From positions 1 through 31,357 of the IMG/VR virus record IMGVR_UViG_3300008266_001284: a stretch of 31,357 bases of DNA, one strand, 5' to 3'. Below the pieces are notes generated by a model. It had not been told where the DNA came from and did no database searches. It worked only from the letters and a program-made list of their open reading frames with translations. The translations under genes were made by a program, and so were the position numbers. This stretch comes from a virus. The first letter of the stretch is position 1, and each line of letters begins with the position of its first letter. Shown one piece after another: positions 17,036-24,464 of the stretch.

Positions 17036-18790
17036 GTGGACCGTATCAGAACAGCTCTATTCGGCAATCTCCTCGACGAGTTCGGGGACGCCGCCGCGCC
17101 TGTAATCCGCAAGGTGCTAAGTGCGCTCGGTGATGACGCGAGCGAGAAGGCTGCGCGCGCCGCTGTCCGCCGTGAGGGCTACAAACCCTTGTCTGCCAAC
17201 CCCACCACGTCGGCACTGCGGCAGGCAGCAACGCCGCCCAAGCGGAAAGCAAAGTCTCTTGCGGTCAAGTCTGAACCTGCCGCTAAGCAGATCGAAGCCG
17301 CAGAGGCACCTCGCTACGAGCGCGCCGAAAGTGGACCGTATCTGCAGGTGAAGCGCGCCGGACTTAAGCCAAAAACCGTTTCCAAGGCGCGCGAAGCTAA
17401 AGACATCGGTGAGCTACGAGAAATTCTCGCTGAACCCGAAACGAACCTCCCCGCGCAGGCGGCCAACGCGTACAACGAAGCGGCCTTCGGTCGCGGCTAC
17501 GACACGAATTTCGCAGACCCCGGCACGTCCTTGATGAAGCAGAGCGGCATTGCTCGGACTTTCTCCGAGGCGGCGGAAGGCTCGCCGGAGTATAAGTCGG
17601 CTCTGTTTGAGCGGTATGGCGAAACCATGCCCGAGGTGGTCGAGTTGGCTGGCGCCCAGAACTACGACCAGCTAACCGAAGCGGCTTACCGGCAGTTGGC
17701 GAAAGAGGCCCGCGCCCAATTCGATGCGCTCCCCGTCGGAACTCGTTACCACTACGGTGAGGGCGAGTATGTGACACCCAGCGCCATGCTGCGTGACATC
17801 CTTGGCGAGGGTAACCTAAACGTCTTCCGTGGCGGCGACCCGCACCCCTATCTCAACGACGTTGACCCCGACACCGGCCTGACCAGCAATGAGATGTTCC
17901 GCGCCGTTCATGATTATTTCGGGCACGGCACGCGCGGCGCGACCTTCCGTCCGGGCGGCGAGGAATTGGCGTACGCCTCGCACAGCCAGATGATGTCCCC
18001 GCTGGCGCAGATGGCGCTGCTCTCCGAGACGCGCGGCCAGAACAGCCTTGTCAACTACTCGCCGCTCAACGCGGACGTCATCGCGCAGCAGCGCCGCATC
18101 CGTAAGGATCTTGACGAAGAGCGTCGGGCAGCGCGCATGCGCGGGATTAAGTTCGATCCCGGACAGTTTCCCGACCAGAACGCCCGCCTGCGTGAACTCG
18201 CGCAGGAATACCAGTACGCGCCTCAGACGCCGCTCCTACTGCCGCCGGAGTACCTACCGCCCGAAACGCGGGGCGGCGTTCCTGATTACGTCCGGGAGAT
18301 CATGACACCCCGAGCGCCAAGCGCGCCGGAGCGGGCGGTCCATCTCAGCCGCGTGGGAGATCTTACCGCAACGGACCCCGCGTTCTACGGCACGGGCCAC
18401 CGGGGTGACGACTTCAAAATACGCGGCCAGAAGGGTAGTCCGGCACAGCACACCGGTTTCTACCTTGGCGAAGAAGGCACGGTGGTGCCGGAGCAGGTCG
18501 TCGCTGACATCAGCCCGTACGCGTACGAGGCCGAGTTGTCGAACCTCTACGACGCCGAAAGCGATCCTGAAGGCTTGATCAAGCTGGCGCGCGCCTACGC
18601 GATCGGTGACCCCAGCGGCACCGCTATCCCAGACTTTGCCCGCATGGTGCGCGAGTACGGCTATTCCGGCTACCGAGCACCCTTCGGCCCCCAGTACGCG
18701 GCCAACGTCTTTGACCCGGTCGAGCTACTTCGCCGCATTGAGCGCGGCCCGAGGGGCTACGCACAAGGGGGCCTCGCGCACGCCGCTTAA
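17036..18790 (+). CDS. Virion protein with HDxFGH domain and ADP-ribosyltransferase-like C-terminus
   Basis: A 584-residue protein from a GTG with GGAGGT 5 bases upstream. Residues 1-130 are basic and low complexity. Residues 140-345 hold a conserved phage domain with NEMFRAVHDYFGHG (H292 and H297), GEELAYASHSQM (H316) and ETRGQNSLVNYSP, known from large phage internal/polyvalent proteins; its activity is unknown to me. Residues 430-565 have the order of elements seen in ADP-ribosyltransferase-fold domains: VHLSRVGDL (H436), GTGHRGDD, GFYLG, a YEAELSNLYD strand, GYSGYRAPF and NVFDPVELL. The protein ends with YAQGGLAHAA. It may be an ejected effector; the ART call is inference. Confidence 0.68.
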   Translation: MDRIRTALFGNLLDEFGDAAAPVIRKVLSALGDDASEKAARAAVRREGYKPLSANPTTSALRQAATPPKRKAKSLAVKSEPAAKQIEAAEAPRYERAESGPYLQVKRAGLKPKTVSKAREAKDIGELREILAEPETNLPAQAANAYNEAAFGRGYDTNFADPGTSLMKQSGIARTFSEAAEGSPEYKSALFERYGETMPEVVELAGAQNYDQLTEAAYRQLAKEARAQFDALPVGTRYHYGEGEYVTPSAMLRDILGEGNLNVFRGGDPHPYLNDVDPDTGLTSNEMFRAVHDYFGHGTRGATFRPGGEELAYASHSQMMSPLAQMALLSETRGQNSLVNYSPLNADVIAQQRRIRKDLDEERRAARMRGIKFDPGQFPDQNARLRELAQEYQYAPQTPLLLPPEYLPPETRGGVPDYVREIMTPRAPSAPERAVHLSRVGDLTATDPAFYGTGHRGDDFKIRGQKGSPAQHTGFYLGEEGTVVPEQVVADISPYAYEAELSNLYDAESDPEGLIKLARAYAIGDPSGTAIPDFARMVREYGYSGYRAPFGPQYAANVFDPVELLRRIERGPRGYAQGGLAHAA

Positions 18791-18999
18791 TCCTCGTCGT
18801 GCAGGCTATCGTACTCGGTGGGGTCTAAGCCGGTCGCCATCGCGTTGGCGAACCATGTGCAAGTGCGCACGGGCCGAAGCCAATCAAACGAGCGCAGGTA
18901 CGCCCGCGCCCAAACAACGGGGTCTGTGGAGTAGGGGTCTTCGGGCGGCCAGCAGCCGCGTCCCTTGCGAAAGTTAAGATCGTCCAAAAAGTCGCTCAT
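18787..18999 (-). CDS. Small phage protein, unknown function
   Basis: A 70-residue protein starting MSDFLDDLNFRKGRGCWPPE and ending DPTEYDSLHDED. It has several Trp and two Cys and no recognised domain. The ATG at 18999 overlaps the helicase stop by ATGA, so it is the last gene of the - strand operon. Its stop shares bases with the stop of the converging + strand gene (TTAA 18787-18790). Confidence 0.65.
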   Translation of the reverse strand: MSDFLDDLNFRKGRGCWPPEDPYSTDPVVWARAYLRSFDWLRPVRTCTWFANAMATGLDPTEYDSLHDED

Positions 19000-20354
19000 C
19001 TCTTCCTCCGCTTCATCGCTTCCAGCAGCACGTCCTGCACGCTGCGCTTGCTCGACAGCCGCTCCATGACCAGATCGTCGACGGTGTTTCGCGCGAGGAT
19101 CGGGTAGATGAAGACTGGCCGATCGTGACCGGCCTGCTTCTGGCGCATCGGGCCGATGCGCTCGATGATCTGCATGTGCTCTTCGAGCGACCAGTTGACG
19201 CCGAAGAAGGCGAGGATGTTGCCCCCGTCGGCTAGGTTCAGCCCGTGCCCCGCCGATGCAGGGTGAGCGAATAGGACCGAAATCCGCCCGGCGTTCCATT
19301 GCTTGATCGTGTCAGGGTCAGCGTCCAAGACCCGACCTTGACGGAAGCGAGCCCGTAGCCGCTCCAGATCGTGCTTGAAATTGTAGGCCACGAGAACTGG
19401 CGCGCCGTTGGCTTCTTCGATGATGCTTTCGAGCGCGTCCAGTTTGGCATCGTGCGCGGCTTCCCAATTCCCGTCGTCGTCGATGTACAGCGCGCCGTTG
19501 GCGAGCTGCAAGCACTTCTGCGTGCGCACGGCGGCGTTGGCCGCCTCCACGCCCTCCTCGTTCAGCACGGCGAACATCTCGACCTCCATCGCGTCGTACA
19601 CCTTGCGCGCGGACGGAGGCATGTCGACGTAGAGCGGGTTCATGATCGGCTCATCGACGTCCAAACCCGTGACGGTGAGACAGATGTCCTTGAGACGCTC
19701 CTCGACCTCGGCCTGCGTGTGGTCGTACGGCACGAGGCTGTAGCCGTCGTACCCCTTGCGGAACCACCGCTGCTCGAAGGCGCTGAACGTGCGACCGAGG
19801 CGCTGCCCCTCGTCGAGGAACCATATCTGCCCCCACAGATCCTTCACGCCGTTGGGCGCTGGGGTGCCCGTCAGGCCGATGAAGCGGCTGACGTGCGTGT
19901 GGGCGACCTGCCCGAGGGCGCGCGCCCGGCTGCCGCCCTGCCGCAGGCGGAAGGACTTGAGGCGCGTGAACTCGTCCGCGACGACCGTCTTGAAGGGCCA
20001 CGCGTCGCCCAGCTCCTTTCGGAGCCACACAAGGTTGTCGTAGTTCGTGCAGTAGATGTCCGCGTCCTTGGCAAGCGCCCGCTCGCGCTGCTTGGGCGTG
20101 CCGGTGATGACGCTGACGCGCAGGTGCTTGAGGTGCGGCCACTTGGCGACCTCCTCCGGCCACGTTGATCGCGCGACGCGCAGCGGTGCCAGCACCAGCG
20201 CGGGGAAGACGTCCTCGAGCAGGCTGAGGTTGTCGAGGGCGGTGAGCGTCGTCACCGTCTTCCCGCCGCCCATCGGCATCCACAGGGCGCCCCGGCGCAC
20301 CTTGTACAGGTGCGCCATCGCCTCTTGCTGGTAGGGGTGGGGCTTGAAGGTCAC
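18996..20354 (-). CDS. SNF2/DEAD-like superfamily 2 helicase
   Basis: A 452-residue SNF2-related ATPase. N-terminal lobe: Q-like HPYQQEAMAHL, Walker A MGGGKT (K32), LAPLRVARSTWPEE, the DEAD-box position as DEF (D127-E128), and the SAT-like GLTGTPAPNG at 160-169. C-terminal lobe: LVAYNFKHDLERLR, AHPASAGHGLNLADGGN and motif VI QIIERIGPMRQKQ. The family remodels or translocates on double-stranded DNA, and phages carry it in replication modules with polA, VRR-NUC, DUF2800 and DUF2815, all present here. The length is typical of the phage version. It overlaps both neighbours by 4 bases. Confidence 0.92.
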   Translation of the reverse strand: MTFKPHPYQQEAMAHLYKVRRGALWMPMGGGKTVTTLTALDNLSLLEDVFPALVLAPLRVARSTWPEEVAKWPHLKHLRVSVITGTPKQRERALAKDADIYCTNYDNLVWLRKELGDAWPFKTVVADEFTRLKSFRLRQGGSRARALGQVAHTHVSRFIGLTGTPAPNGVKDLWGQIWFLDEGQRLGRTFSAFEQRWFRKGYDGYSLVPYDHTQAEVEERLKDICLTVTGLDVDEPIMNPLYVDMPPSARKVYDAMEVEMFAVLNEEGVEAANAAVRTQKCLQLANGALYIDDDGNWEAAHDAKLDALESIIEEANGAPVLVAYNFKHDLERLRARFRQGRVLDADPDTIKQWNAGRISVLFAHPASAGHGLNLADGGNILAFFGVNWSLEEHMQIIERIGPMRQKQAGHDRPVFIYPILARNTVDDLVMERLSSKRSVQDVLLEAMKRRKR

Positions 20355-21031
20355 TGGTCGGCTTTCGGTCTGCGGTTGCGATACGGCGTCGGCACTACGG
20401 GCTGCCCCGGCTTAGGATACGGCAGCCCCAGCGGCTGGAGCGCGGCTTGTATGGCGCGACGTACCTTTTTATCAGCGGAGATCGGCAGCACGTAGGTGTG
20501 CTTCGGTTGCCACGCTACCTTACGCAGGACGCGCCCTTCCGCTGCAGCGAGATCCCGAACCTCGGGCCACCGCGTGTGCCCGAAACGACCGCTGACGGCG
20601 CGCTTGGAAATACGTAGGCCGTCCAGCTCGAAGTTCACCCACTGCTTAGCGTCGGTGCCGACATACACGGCGTTCAGCGCTTGATAGATGCCGCCGTGAT
20701 GCCCGTGGGCGGTGTCGGCGTAGGTGAACACCCACTGCTCGCCGTCCGCCGCAAGTTCGCGCAGGGCAGCGGCAACCATCTTGGATGCGGTGTTTCTCGG
20801 GGCGTCGGGGTGGCACGCAACTCGGGTGATCTCAAGACCGCCTCGCCACGCACCTAAACCAAACTTGTCACCGACACCGAAGCGATTTCCGCCGCGTCCG
20901 AAGGCGACAATGCCATCGGTCCTGCCATCCCGCAGCCACGAGTAGAAGCGGTGGCCCGCCGCCGTTCCTGTGTAATGGTACTGGGCGAACCAAGCCTTAG
21001 CTTCGGTAGAGGTAGCCGGGCGTAGGGTCAC
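20351..21031 (-). CDS. Mom-like GNAT acyltransferase, DNA adenine modification
   Basis: A 226-residue protein of the phage Mu Mom family (GNAT fold), which converts adenine in DNA to a carbamoylmethyl-type base and shields DNA from restriction. Signature blocks: YHYTGTAAGHRFYSWL (18-33), ITRVACHPDAPRNTASKMVA (68-87) and YADTAHGHHGGIYQALNAVY (104-123), plus a C-terminal LRKVAWQPKHTYVLPI. The GTG start at 21031 is preferred to a TTG at 21052 because it overlaps the methyltransferase stop by GTGA, as seen throughout this genome. It is directly coupled to a Dam-type methyltransferase; in Mu, mom is likewise linked to Dam. The exact base product is not known from sequence. Confidence 0.85.
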   Translation of the reverse strand: MTLRPATSTEAKAWFAQYHYTGTAAGHRFYSWLRDGRTDGIVAFGRGGNRFGVGDKFGLGAWRGGLEITRVACHPDAPRNTASKMVAAALRELAADGEQWVFTYADTAHGHHGGIYQALNAVYVGTDAKQWVNFELDGLRISKRAVSGRFGHTRWPEVRDLAAAEGRVLRKVAWQPKHTYVLPISADKKVRRAIQAALQPLGLPYPKPGQPVVPTPYRNRRPKADQ

Positions 21032-21510
21032 AATTTGACCCCAAGTATGCAAAAACCGGCGCCCTCGGCTCTGCGGAGCGCGGCAACCGCTCGCTCACCC
21101 GAAGCCCACAAGGCACAACCACTCGACGGCGATCGCCCCTCGGAACCATCCGGTCGTATGAAGCGCAGTTTTCTAGTAAAGGCCACCGCGTCCGCACGAC
21201 CCCAAGCCGACCAAAACCAAGGTGCGGAGGTTCGGTCTGGCGTAAGCGCGATGCCGTGGCCGTGATCAAAAAACTTGTCGAGCCAAGGCACTAAAGCATT
21301 CCGACCGCCGAAAGGTGGGTTCATCCATACGAACCCACGCCAAGGCTGCGAAAGACTATCCGCGCTTATCCAAGCGGTAGCTGGAACGTGAAGAGGCCCC
21401 GACGCGGGGGCGGCGACATCGAGGTCAAAAGTGTCCCCCAGCGCGGTGAACACCGATAGCGGCGTGTACCATTCGTCTGTTTCGCCTACAGCCTTTTCCC
21501 AGTGTGACAT
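21028..21510 (-). CDS. Phage Dam-type N6-adenine DNA methyltransferase
   Basis: A 160-residue protein of the phage N6-adenine methyltransferase family (PF05869 type). DEWYTPLSVFTALGDTFDLD (12-31) gives the family's N-terminal block with the DLDVAAP acidic motif. WMNPPFGG (62-69) is the catalytic NPPF motif (NPPY-like), followed by HGIALTPDRTSAPWF. A Cys/Trp-bearing C-terminus completes the fold. It transfers a methyl group from S-adenosylmethionine to adenine; the recognition site is not readable. It lies upstream of and overlaps the Mom-like gene, so both are probably made together. Confidence 0.88.
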   Translation of the reverse strand: MSHWEKAVGETDEWYTPLSVFTALGDTFDLDVAAPASGPLHVPATAWISADSLSQPWRGFVWMNPPFGGRNALVPWLDKFFDHGHGIALTPDRTSAPWFWSAWGRADAVAFTRKLRFIRPDGSEGRSPSSGCALWASGERAVAALRRAEGAGFCILGVKL

Positions 21511-21513
21511 GTG

Positions 21514-21672
21514 CTACCACTCCCTCGGTGTCGGGTTCTTCTCCCACGACCACTTCGCGATCGCGCTGAGCTTGCTCCAAGGCTCGCGCGGCAGCACGGT
21601 GCCATCCACGCGCGGGTGGTAGTTCGGCTTGCGGCGGACGTCTTCTTCGTATGCGATCTGGCCGGGTGTCAT
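21514..21672 (-). CDS. Small phage protein with SW-NPTPR end
   Basis: A 52-residue protein, MTPGQIAYEEDVRRKPNYHP at the start and SWEKNPTPREW at the end. It resembles a small phage protein pattern (Y-EDVRR-P-Y-G...RxxWxxLxxxxxxSWxxNPTPR) often placed near methyltransferase or replication genes. The ATG at 21672 with AAGGAG about 8 bases upstream is chosen over a longer 71-residue reading. It is the first gene after the predicted promoter at 21686-21729. Confidence 0.68.
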   Translation of the reverse strand: MTPGQIAYEEDVRRKPNYHPRVDGTVLPREPWSKLSAIAKWSWEKNPTPREW

Positions 21673-21685
21673 CGGGTAGCTCCTT

Positions 21686-21729
21686 CGTTGCTGATGCACT
21701 CTGATGGCATATGCAATGTCAGGTTGCAA
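21686..21729 (-). promoter_or_regulatory. Predicted phage promoter/leader, copy 1
   Basis: Reading on the - strand: TTGCAA (21729-21724), then 27 bases, then CATCAGCAACG (21696-21686), followed by AAGGAG and the ATG at 21672. The same hexamer, spacing and 11-mer recur at 27743-27700. TTGCAA could be a -35 element; the -10 is not obvious in this copy. It would drive the small protein, Dam, Mom and helicase genes. Confidence 0.6.
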
Positions 21730-22012
21730 GCCCCTTTCTCACTTTTTCTACGATGTCCTCGATGTCGGTGACGGACGTTGCGATGTACACCGGCACGCCA
21801 TCCTCGCGCATGCGCTCGACCTCTCGGCGCTGTATGGCGCTCATGACGTCCCTACCGGCCTTGACCTCGACGAAGGCAGCGTGAGGCCACGTCCACCAGA
21901 TAAAGCAGTCAGGGCAGCCCCTGCGGCCTTCCCAGCGCACCTTGCGGTATTGACCGCCGCTCCCTTGCACGAGCTTCTTGAGGTGCTCCTGCAGCTTGCT
22001 GGCGGGCGTCAT
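21719..22012 (-). CDS. VRR-NUC nuclease
   Basis: A 97-residue stand-alone VRR-NUC domain, a PD-(D/E)XK nuclease often seen in phage replication modules and related to Holliday-junction or flap nucleases. Catalytic elements: GCPDCF (D35), the beta hairpin to FVEVKAG (E49 and K51), and the helix Q61. The VRR-like element is VRWEGRRGCPD. The ATG at 22012 overlaps the upstream stop by ATGA. No other domain is present. Confidence 0.88.
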   Translation of the reverse strand: MTPASKLQEHLKKLVQGSGGQYRKVRWEGRRGCPDCFIWWTWPHAAFVEVKAGRDVMSAIQRREVERMREDGVPVYIATSVTDIEDIVEKVRKGLAT

Positions 22013-22200
22013 GGCCGACCTGCCGACCAGTTGGCCTGCACGCGCACGTCGGCGTTCGGCACGCACCAGATTTCGCGGCTGTCATCGACCGCGACAACCC
22101 AGAGCAGGTTGTGCTCCAGCCCGTAGTCAATGACGGCCAACGCCAGACCCGCGCCCTTGGGCGTGTCCATAGGTATCGGGGGGTTGAGCTGGGTGAACAC
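22009..22200 (-). CDS. Small conserved phage protein, unknown
   Basis: A 63-residue protein starting at a GTG with AAAGGAAT about 7 bases upstream. The pattern PPIPMDTPKGAGLALAVIDY, then HNLLWVV and REIWCVPNADVRVQANWSAG, is that of a small conserved protein seen in phage and prophage replication modules near polymerase and VRR-NUC genes. It lies 3 bases after the polymerase gene. The fold is probably a small beta domain; function unknown. Confidence 0.72.
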   Translation of the reverse strand: MFTQLNPPIPMDTPKGAGLALAVIDYGLEHNLLWVVAVDDSREIWCVPNADVRVQANWSAGRP

Positions 22201-22203
22201 GCC

Positions 22204-24168
22204 TCATTCCTTTCTGTAGCGCCGACTTTCGAACCCGGCAGCCGACAGCGGCAGGCCGATCGACCAACCCGGGTTGGTCGCCATCATGCCAGCAAGACGC
22301 TCGTGCGTGAAGGCCGGGTCATCCGGCACCTCACACACCAGCTCGTCATGCACGCGCAGGACGACGGGGTAGCCCTCCAGCTCAGCGCGGCGCATGCCTG
22401 CCATGAAGACGTCACGCGCCACGGCCTGCACGATGTTCTCGACCAGCTTGCCGTAGTAGGTCTCGACGCGCTCCCACTTGCGCGTCAACTGGTTGGTGCC
22501 CTCGTACGAGAGATTGCCCGCGTCGTCGATCTGCATGTCGCGGTAGCACAGGTAGCGACCGCTCGGCAGGCGGACGCGCGCGTAGCCCACGCCGTCCGGC
22601 CCGTCGACGTAGTCGCAGCGCAGCAGGCCGCGCACGTCGAAGCTGTCGCCCTTCTCGCGCACCGCCGAGCGTACGGCCCCCTCCACGTCGTACCACAGCC
22701 TCTTCGTGGCGGGGTGCGCCTTGCGCCATGCCTGCACGATCTCCATGATCGCGTCGTCGTCCATAGCGTTGAACGTGTCGCCGCCCATCTTGCGGTACGC
22801 GCCCAGCCCACCGGCGTAGCCCCCAGCCAGCTCGGGCACCTTGCCTTGGTTCTGGCGCTCTTCCTTCGTCACGTCGAAGGGATCCTTGCCGAGGATGCGC
22901 CCTGCGGTCACCTTGTAGAGGTCCGGCCCCTGTCCGCGATCATACGCCTTGAAGGCCTCGATCTTCCAGTCCTCGCCTGCCAGCCACGCCAGCACGCGCC
23001 CCTCGATGTTCGAGAGGTCGGCGATGACCAGCTTGTGGCCCGGTGCGGCCACCAGACAGCCGCGCACGGCGAAGGCGCACCGCTCGCTGACGTTGTCGTA
23101 GAGCACGTCCTCGCAGTCGTGCTTGAAGGCCTCGATCGTAGCCTCCTGCACGTCGCCGTCGAACCAGTCAGGCGTGCGGGGGAGGTTCTGCGGCTGGAAG
23201 ATGCGCCCTGCATCGCGCCCCGTGCGCGCCGCGCCGCAGAATTGGATCGTCCCGCGCAAACGCCCGTCGGACGACGCCGCGTCGAGCAAGGCCTTGTACT
23301 TGGCGGGGCTGGTGGCTGCGGCCTGCTGCCGGATCTCAAGCAGCTCGCGCGCCACGGGGTCGAGGGTGCCCTTGAGCAGCGTCTCCACGCTCGCCTTCGT
23401 GAGGTCGCCCGTCTGTACGCCGCGCTTGTCGCGCAGGTAGGCCAGCATGACGTCGCGCTGCGTCGTGGACGACACGGCGCCGTCGGTTATTGCGGCGGCA
23501 CGAGCGGCCAGAGATCGCGTAGCTCGCTCGAAAGCTCGGATAGCAGATCGGGCGAGGTCTCCATCGATGGCGACACCACGGTCATTAACAGCTTGGTCGA
23601 GCCGCCAAAGGTCGCTTTCAACGCGATTAGCGTTCCATCTTGGAATGCGTCCTCGTACGTCTCGCATCGCGTCCACATCGCGCCGGGCGTATTCGATGAA
23701 GGCCTTCCACTCATCGGGATGCGTGTCCCTGCTTGCCCGGCGCAGCTTCCAGTTCTTCGGCGCGGGCTTCGTGAACAGTTGTATATGACGACGCCCCTCC
23801 TTGTCTTTAGCTTTATCTTGCGGGACGCCCAGCACCTCGCAGAGCTGCCCGAGGGAGGCAGGCAGACTGTGCTGCAAGGCCAGCACCATAGTGTCCTCGA
23901 CCTTGCCCACCGGAATGTTGACGCCGCAGTGGCGCAGCACCGTGCGGTCGAAGGCGCTGTTGTGGATGACGACGTGATCCGCCTCGTCGACGCGCGCCTG
24001 CAGGTCACGCCGCCAGTCGGGCAGATCCTGCGTGTCCCACACCTCGGTGGGCTGGTCGTCGACAGCGATTGCCACAAGCAGCACTTCTGCCGCCTCAGCG
24101 TAGCGGTGCGCGCCGTGCTTGATGGGTATCGTACCGAAGGTCTCGGTATCGAGCCAAAGCGTGGTCAT
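22204..24168 (-). CDS. DNA polymerase, family A, with 3'-5' exonuclease
   Basis: A 654-residue replicative polymerase of the phage polI type. N-terminal DnaQ-like exonuclease: DTET (D7, E9), HNSAFDR (D74) and YARRD (D164). Polymerase: motif A as ADLSNIEGR (D384, E388), motif B GKVPELAGGYAGG (K443), and motif C VHDELVCEV with H607 D608 E609. The order and the ENIVQAVARDV stretch are typical. There is no 5'-3' exonuclease. The stop is 3 bases before the small gene at 22200, and the start overlaps the helix-turn-helix gene by ATGA. With the helicase, SSB and primase it can drive phage replication. Confidence 0.94.
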   Translation of the reverse strand: MTTLWLDTETFGTIPIKHGAHRYAEAAEVLLVAIAVDDQPTEVWDTQDLPDWRRDLQARVDEADHVVIHNSAFDRTVLRHCGVNIPVGKVEDTMVLALQHSLPASLGQLCEVLGVPQDKAKDKEGRRHIQLFTKPAPKNWKLRRASRDTHPDEWKAFIEYARRDVDAMRDVRGRIPRWNANRVESDLWRLDQAVNDRGVAIDGDLARSAIRAFERATRSLAARAAAITDGAVSSTTQRDVMLAYLRDKRGVQTGDLTKASVETLLKGTLDPVARELLEIRQQAAATSPAKYKALLDAASSDGRLRGTIQFCGAARTGRDAGRIFQPQNLPRTPDWFDGDVQEATIEAFKHDCEDVLYDNVSERCAFAVRGCLVAAPGHKLVIADLSNIEGRVLAWLAGEDWKIEAFKAYDRGQGPDLYKVTAGRILGKDPFDVTKEERQNQGKVPELAGGYAGGLGAYRKMGGDTFNAMDDDAIMEIVQAWRKAHPATKRLWYDVEGAVRSAVREKGDSFDVRGLLRCDYVDGPDGVGYARVRLPSGRYLCYRDMQIDDAGNLSYEGTNQLTRKWERVETYYGKLVENIVQAVARDVFMAGMRRAELEGYPVVLRVHDELVCEVPDDPAFTHERLAGMMATNPGWSIGLPLSAAGFESRRYRKE

Positions 24169-24464
24169 CCGCGCTTCCCGTGCAGGATCTCGCTAACGCG
24201 GCCCGGATTGATGCCGTGCGCATCGGCAATTTCTTGGTGCGAGGCGTCCGGGTTGCTGGCGGCCATCTCGCGCACGGACAGGCGCACGGCGGCAGTGATG
24301 CGCTTACTCTTCACAGGCGCGCGATCGTAGGTCCGACGGCGCGTCTCCTCGGACAACTCGCTTATCTTCTGCGCGATGTAGAGTTGGCGACGGGCGAGCC
24401 TCTTGCTCTCCTCGGTCAACTCGCCGATCAGTTCGCGGATTTCGGGGATGGTACGTTTTGTCAT
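24165..24464 (-). CDS. Helix-turn-helix DNA-binding protein with coiled-coil N-terminus
   Basis: A 99-residue basic protein: helical N-terminal half with heptads (EIRELIGELTEESKRLARRQ, AQKISELSEETRRR) and a C-terminal helix-turn-helix (REMAASNPDASHQEIADAHG, INPGRVSEILHGKRG) like the small Trp-repressor/Cro-type motif. It probably dimerises and binds DNA; target unknown. The binding site GAGGAG (24479-24474) lies in a strongly structured leader (see 24465-24559). It overlaps the polymerase by 4 bases, so control at its start could also affect polymerase synthesis. Confidence 0.75.
   Translation of the reverse strand: MTKRTIPEIRELIGELTEESKRLARRQLYIAQKISELSEETRRRTYDRAPVKSKRITAAVRLSVREMAASNPDASHQEIADAHGINPGRVSEILHGKRG

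Noticed and set aside
22111-24330. A 739-codon + strand open frame opposite the DNA polymerase
   Set aside because: It is antisense to a gene with full polymerase motifs; high GC leaves long empty frames. No recognisable domains and no binding site.
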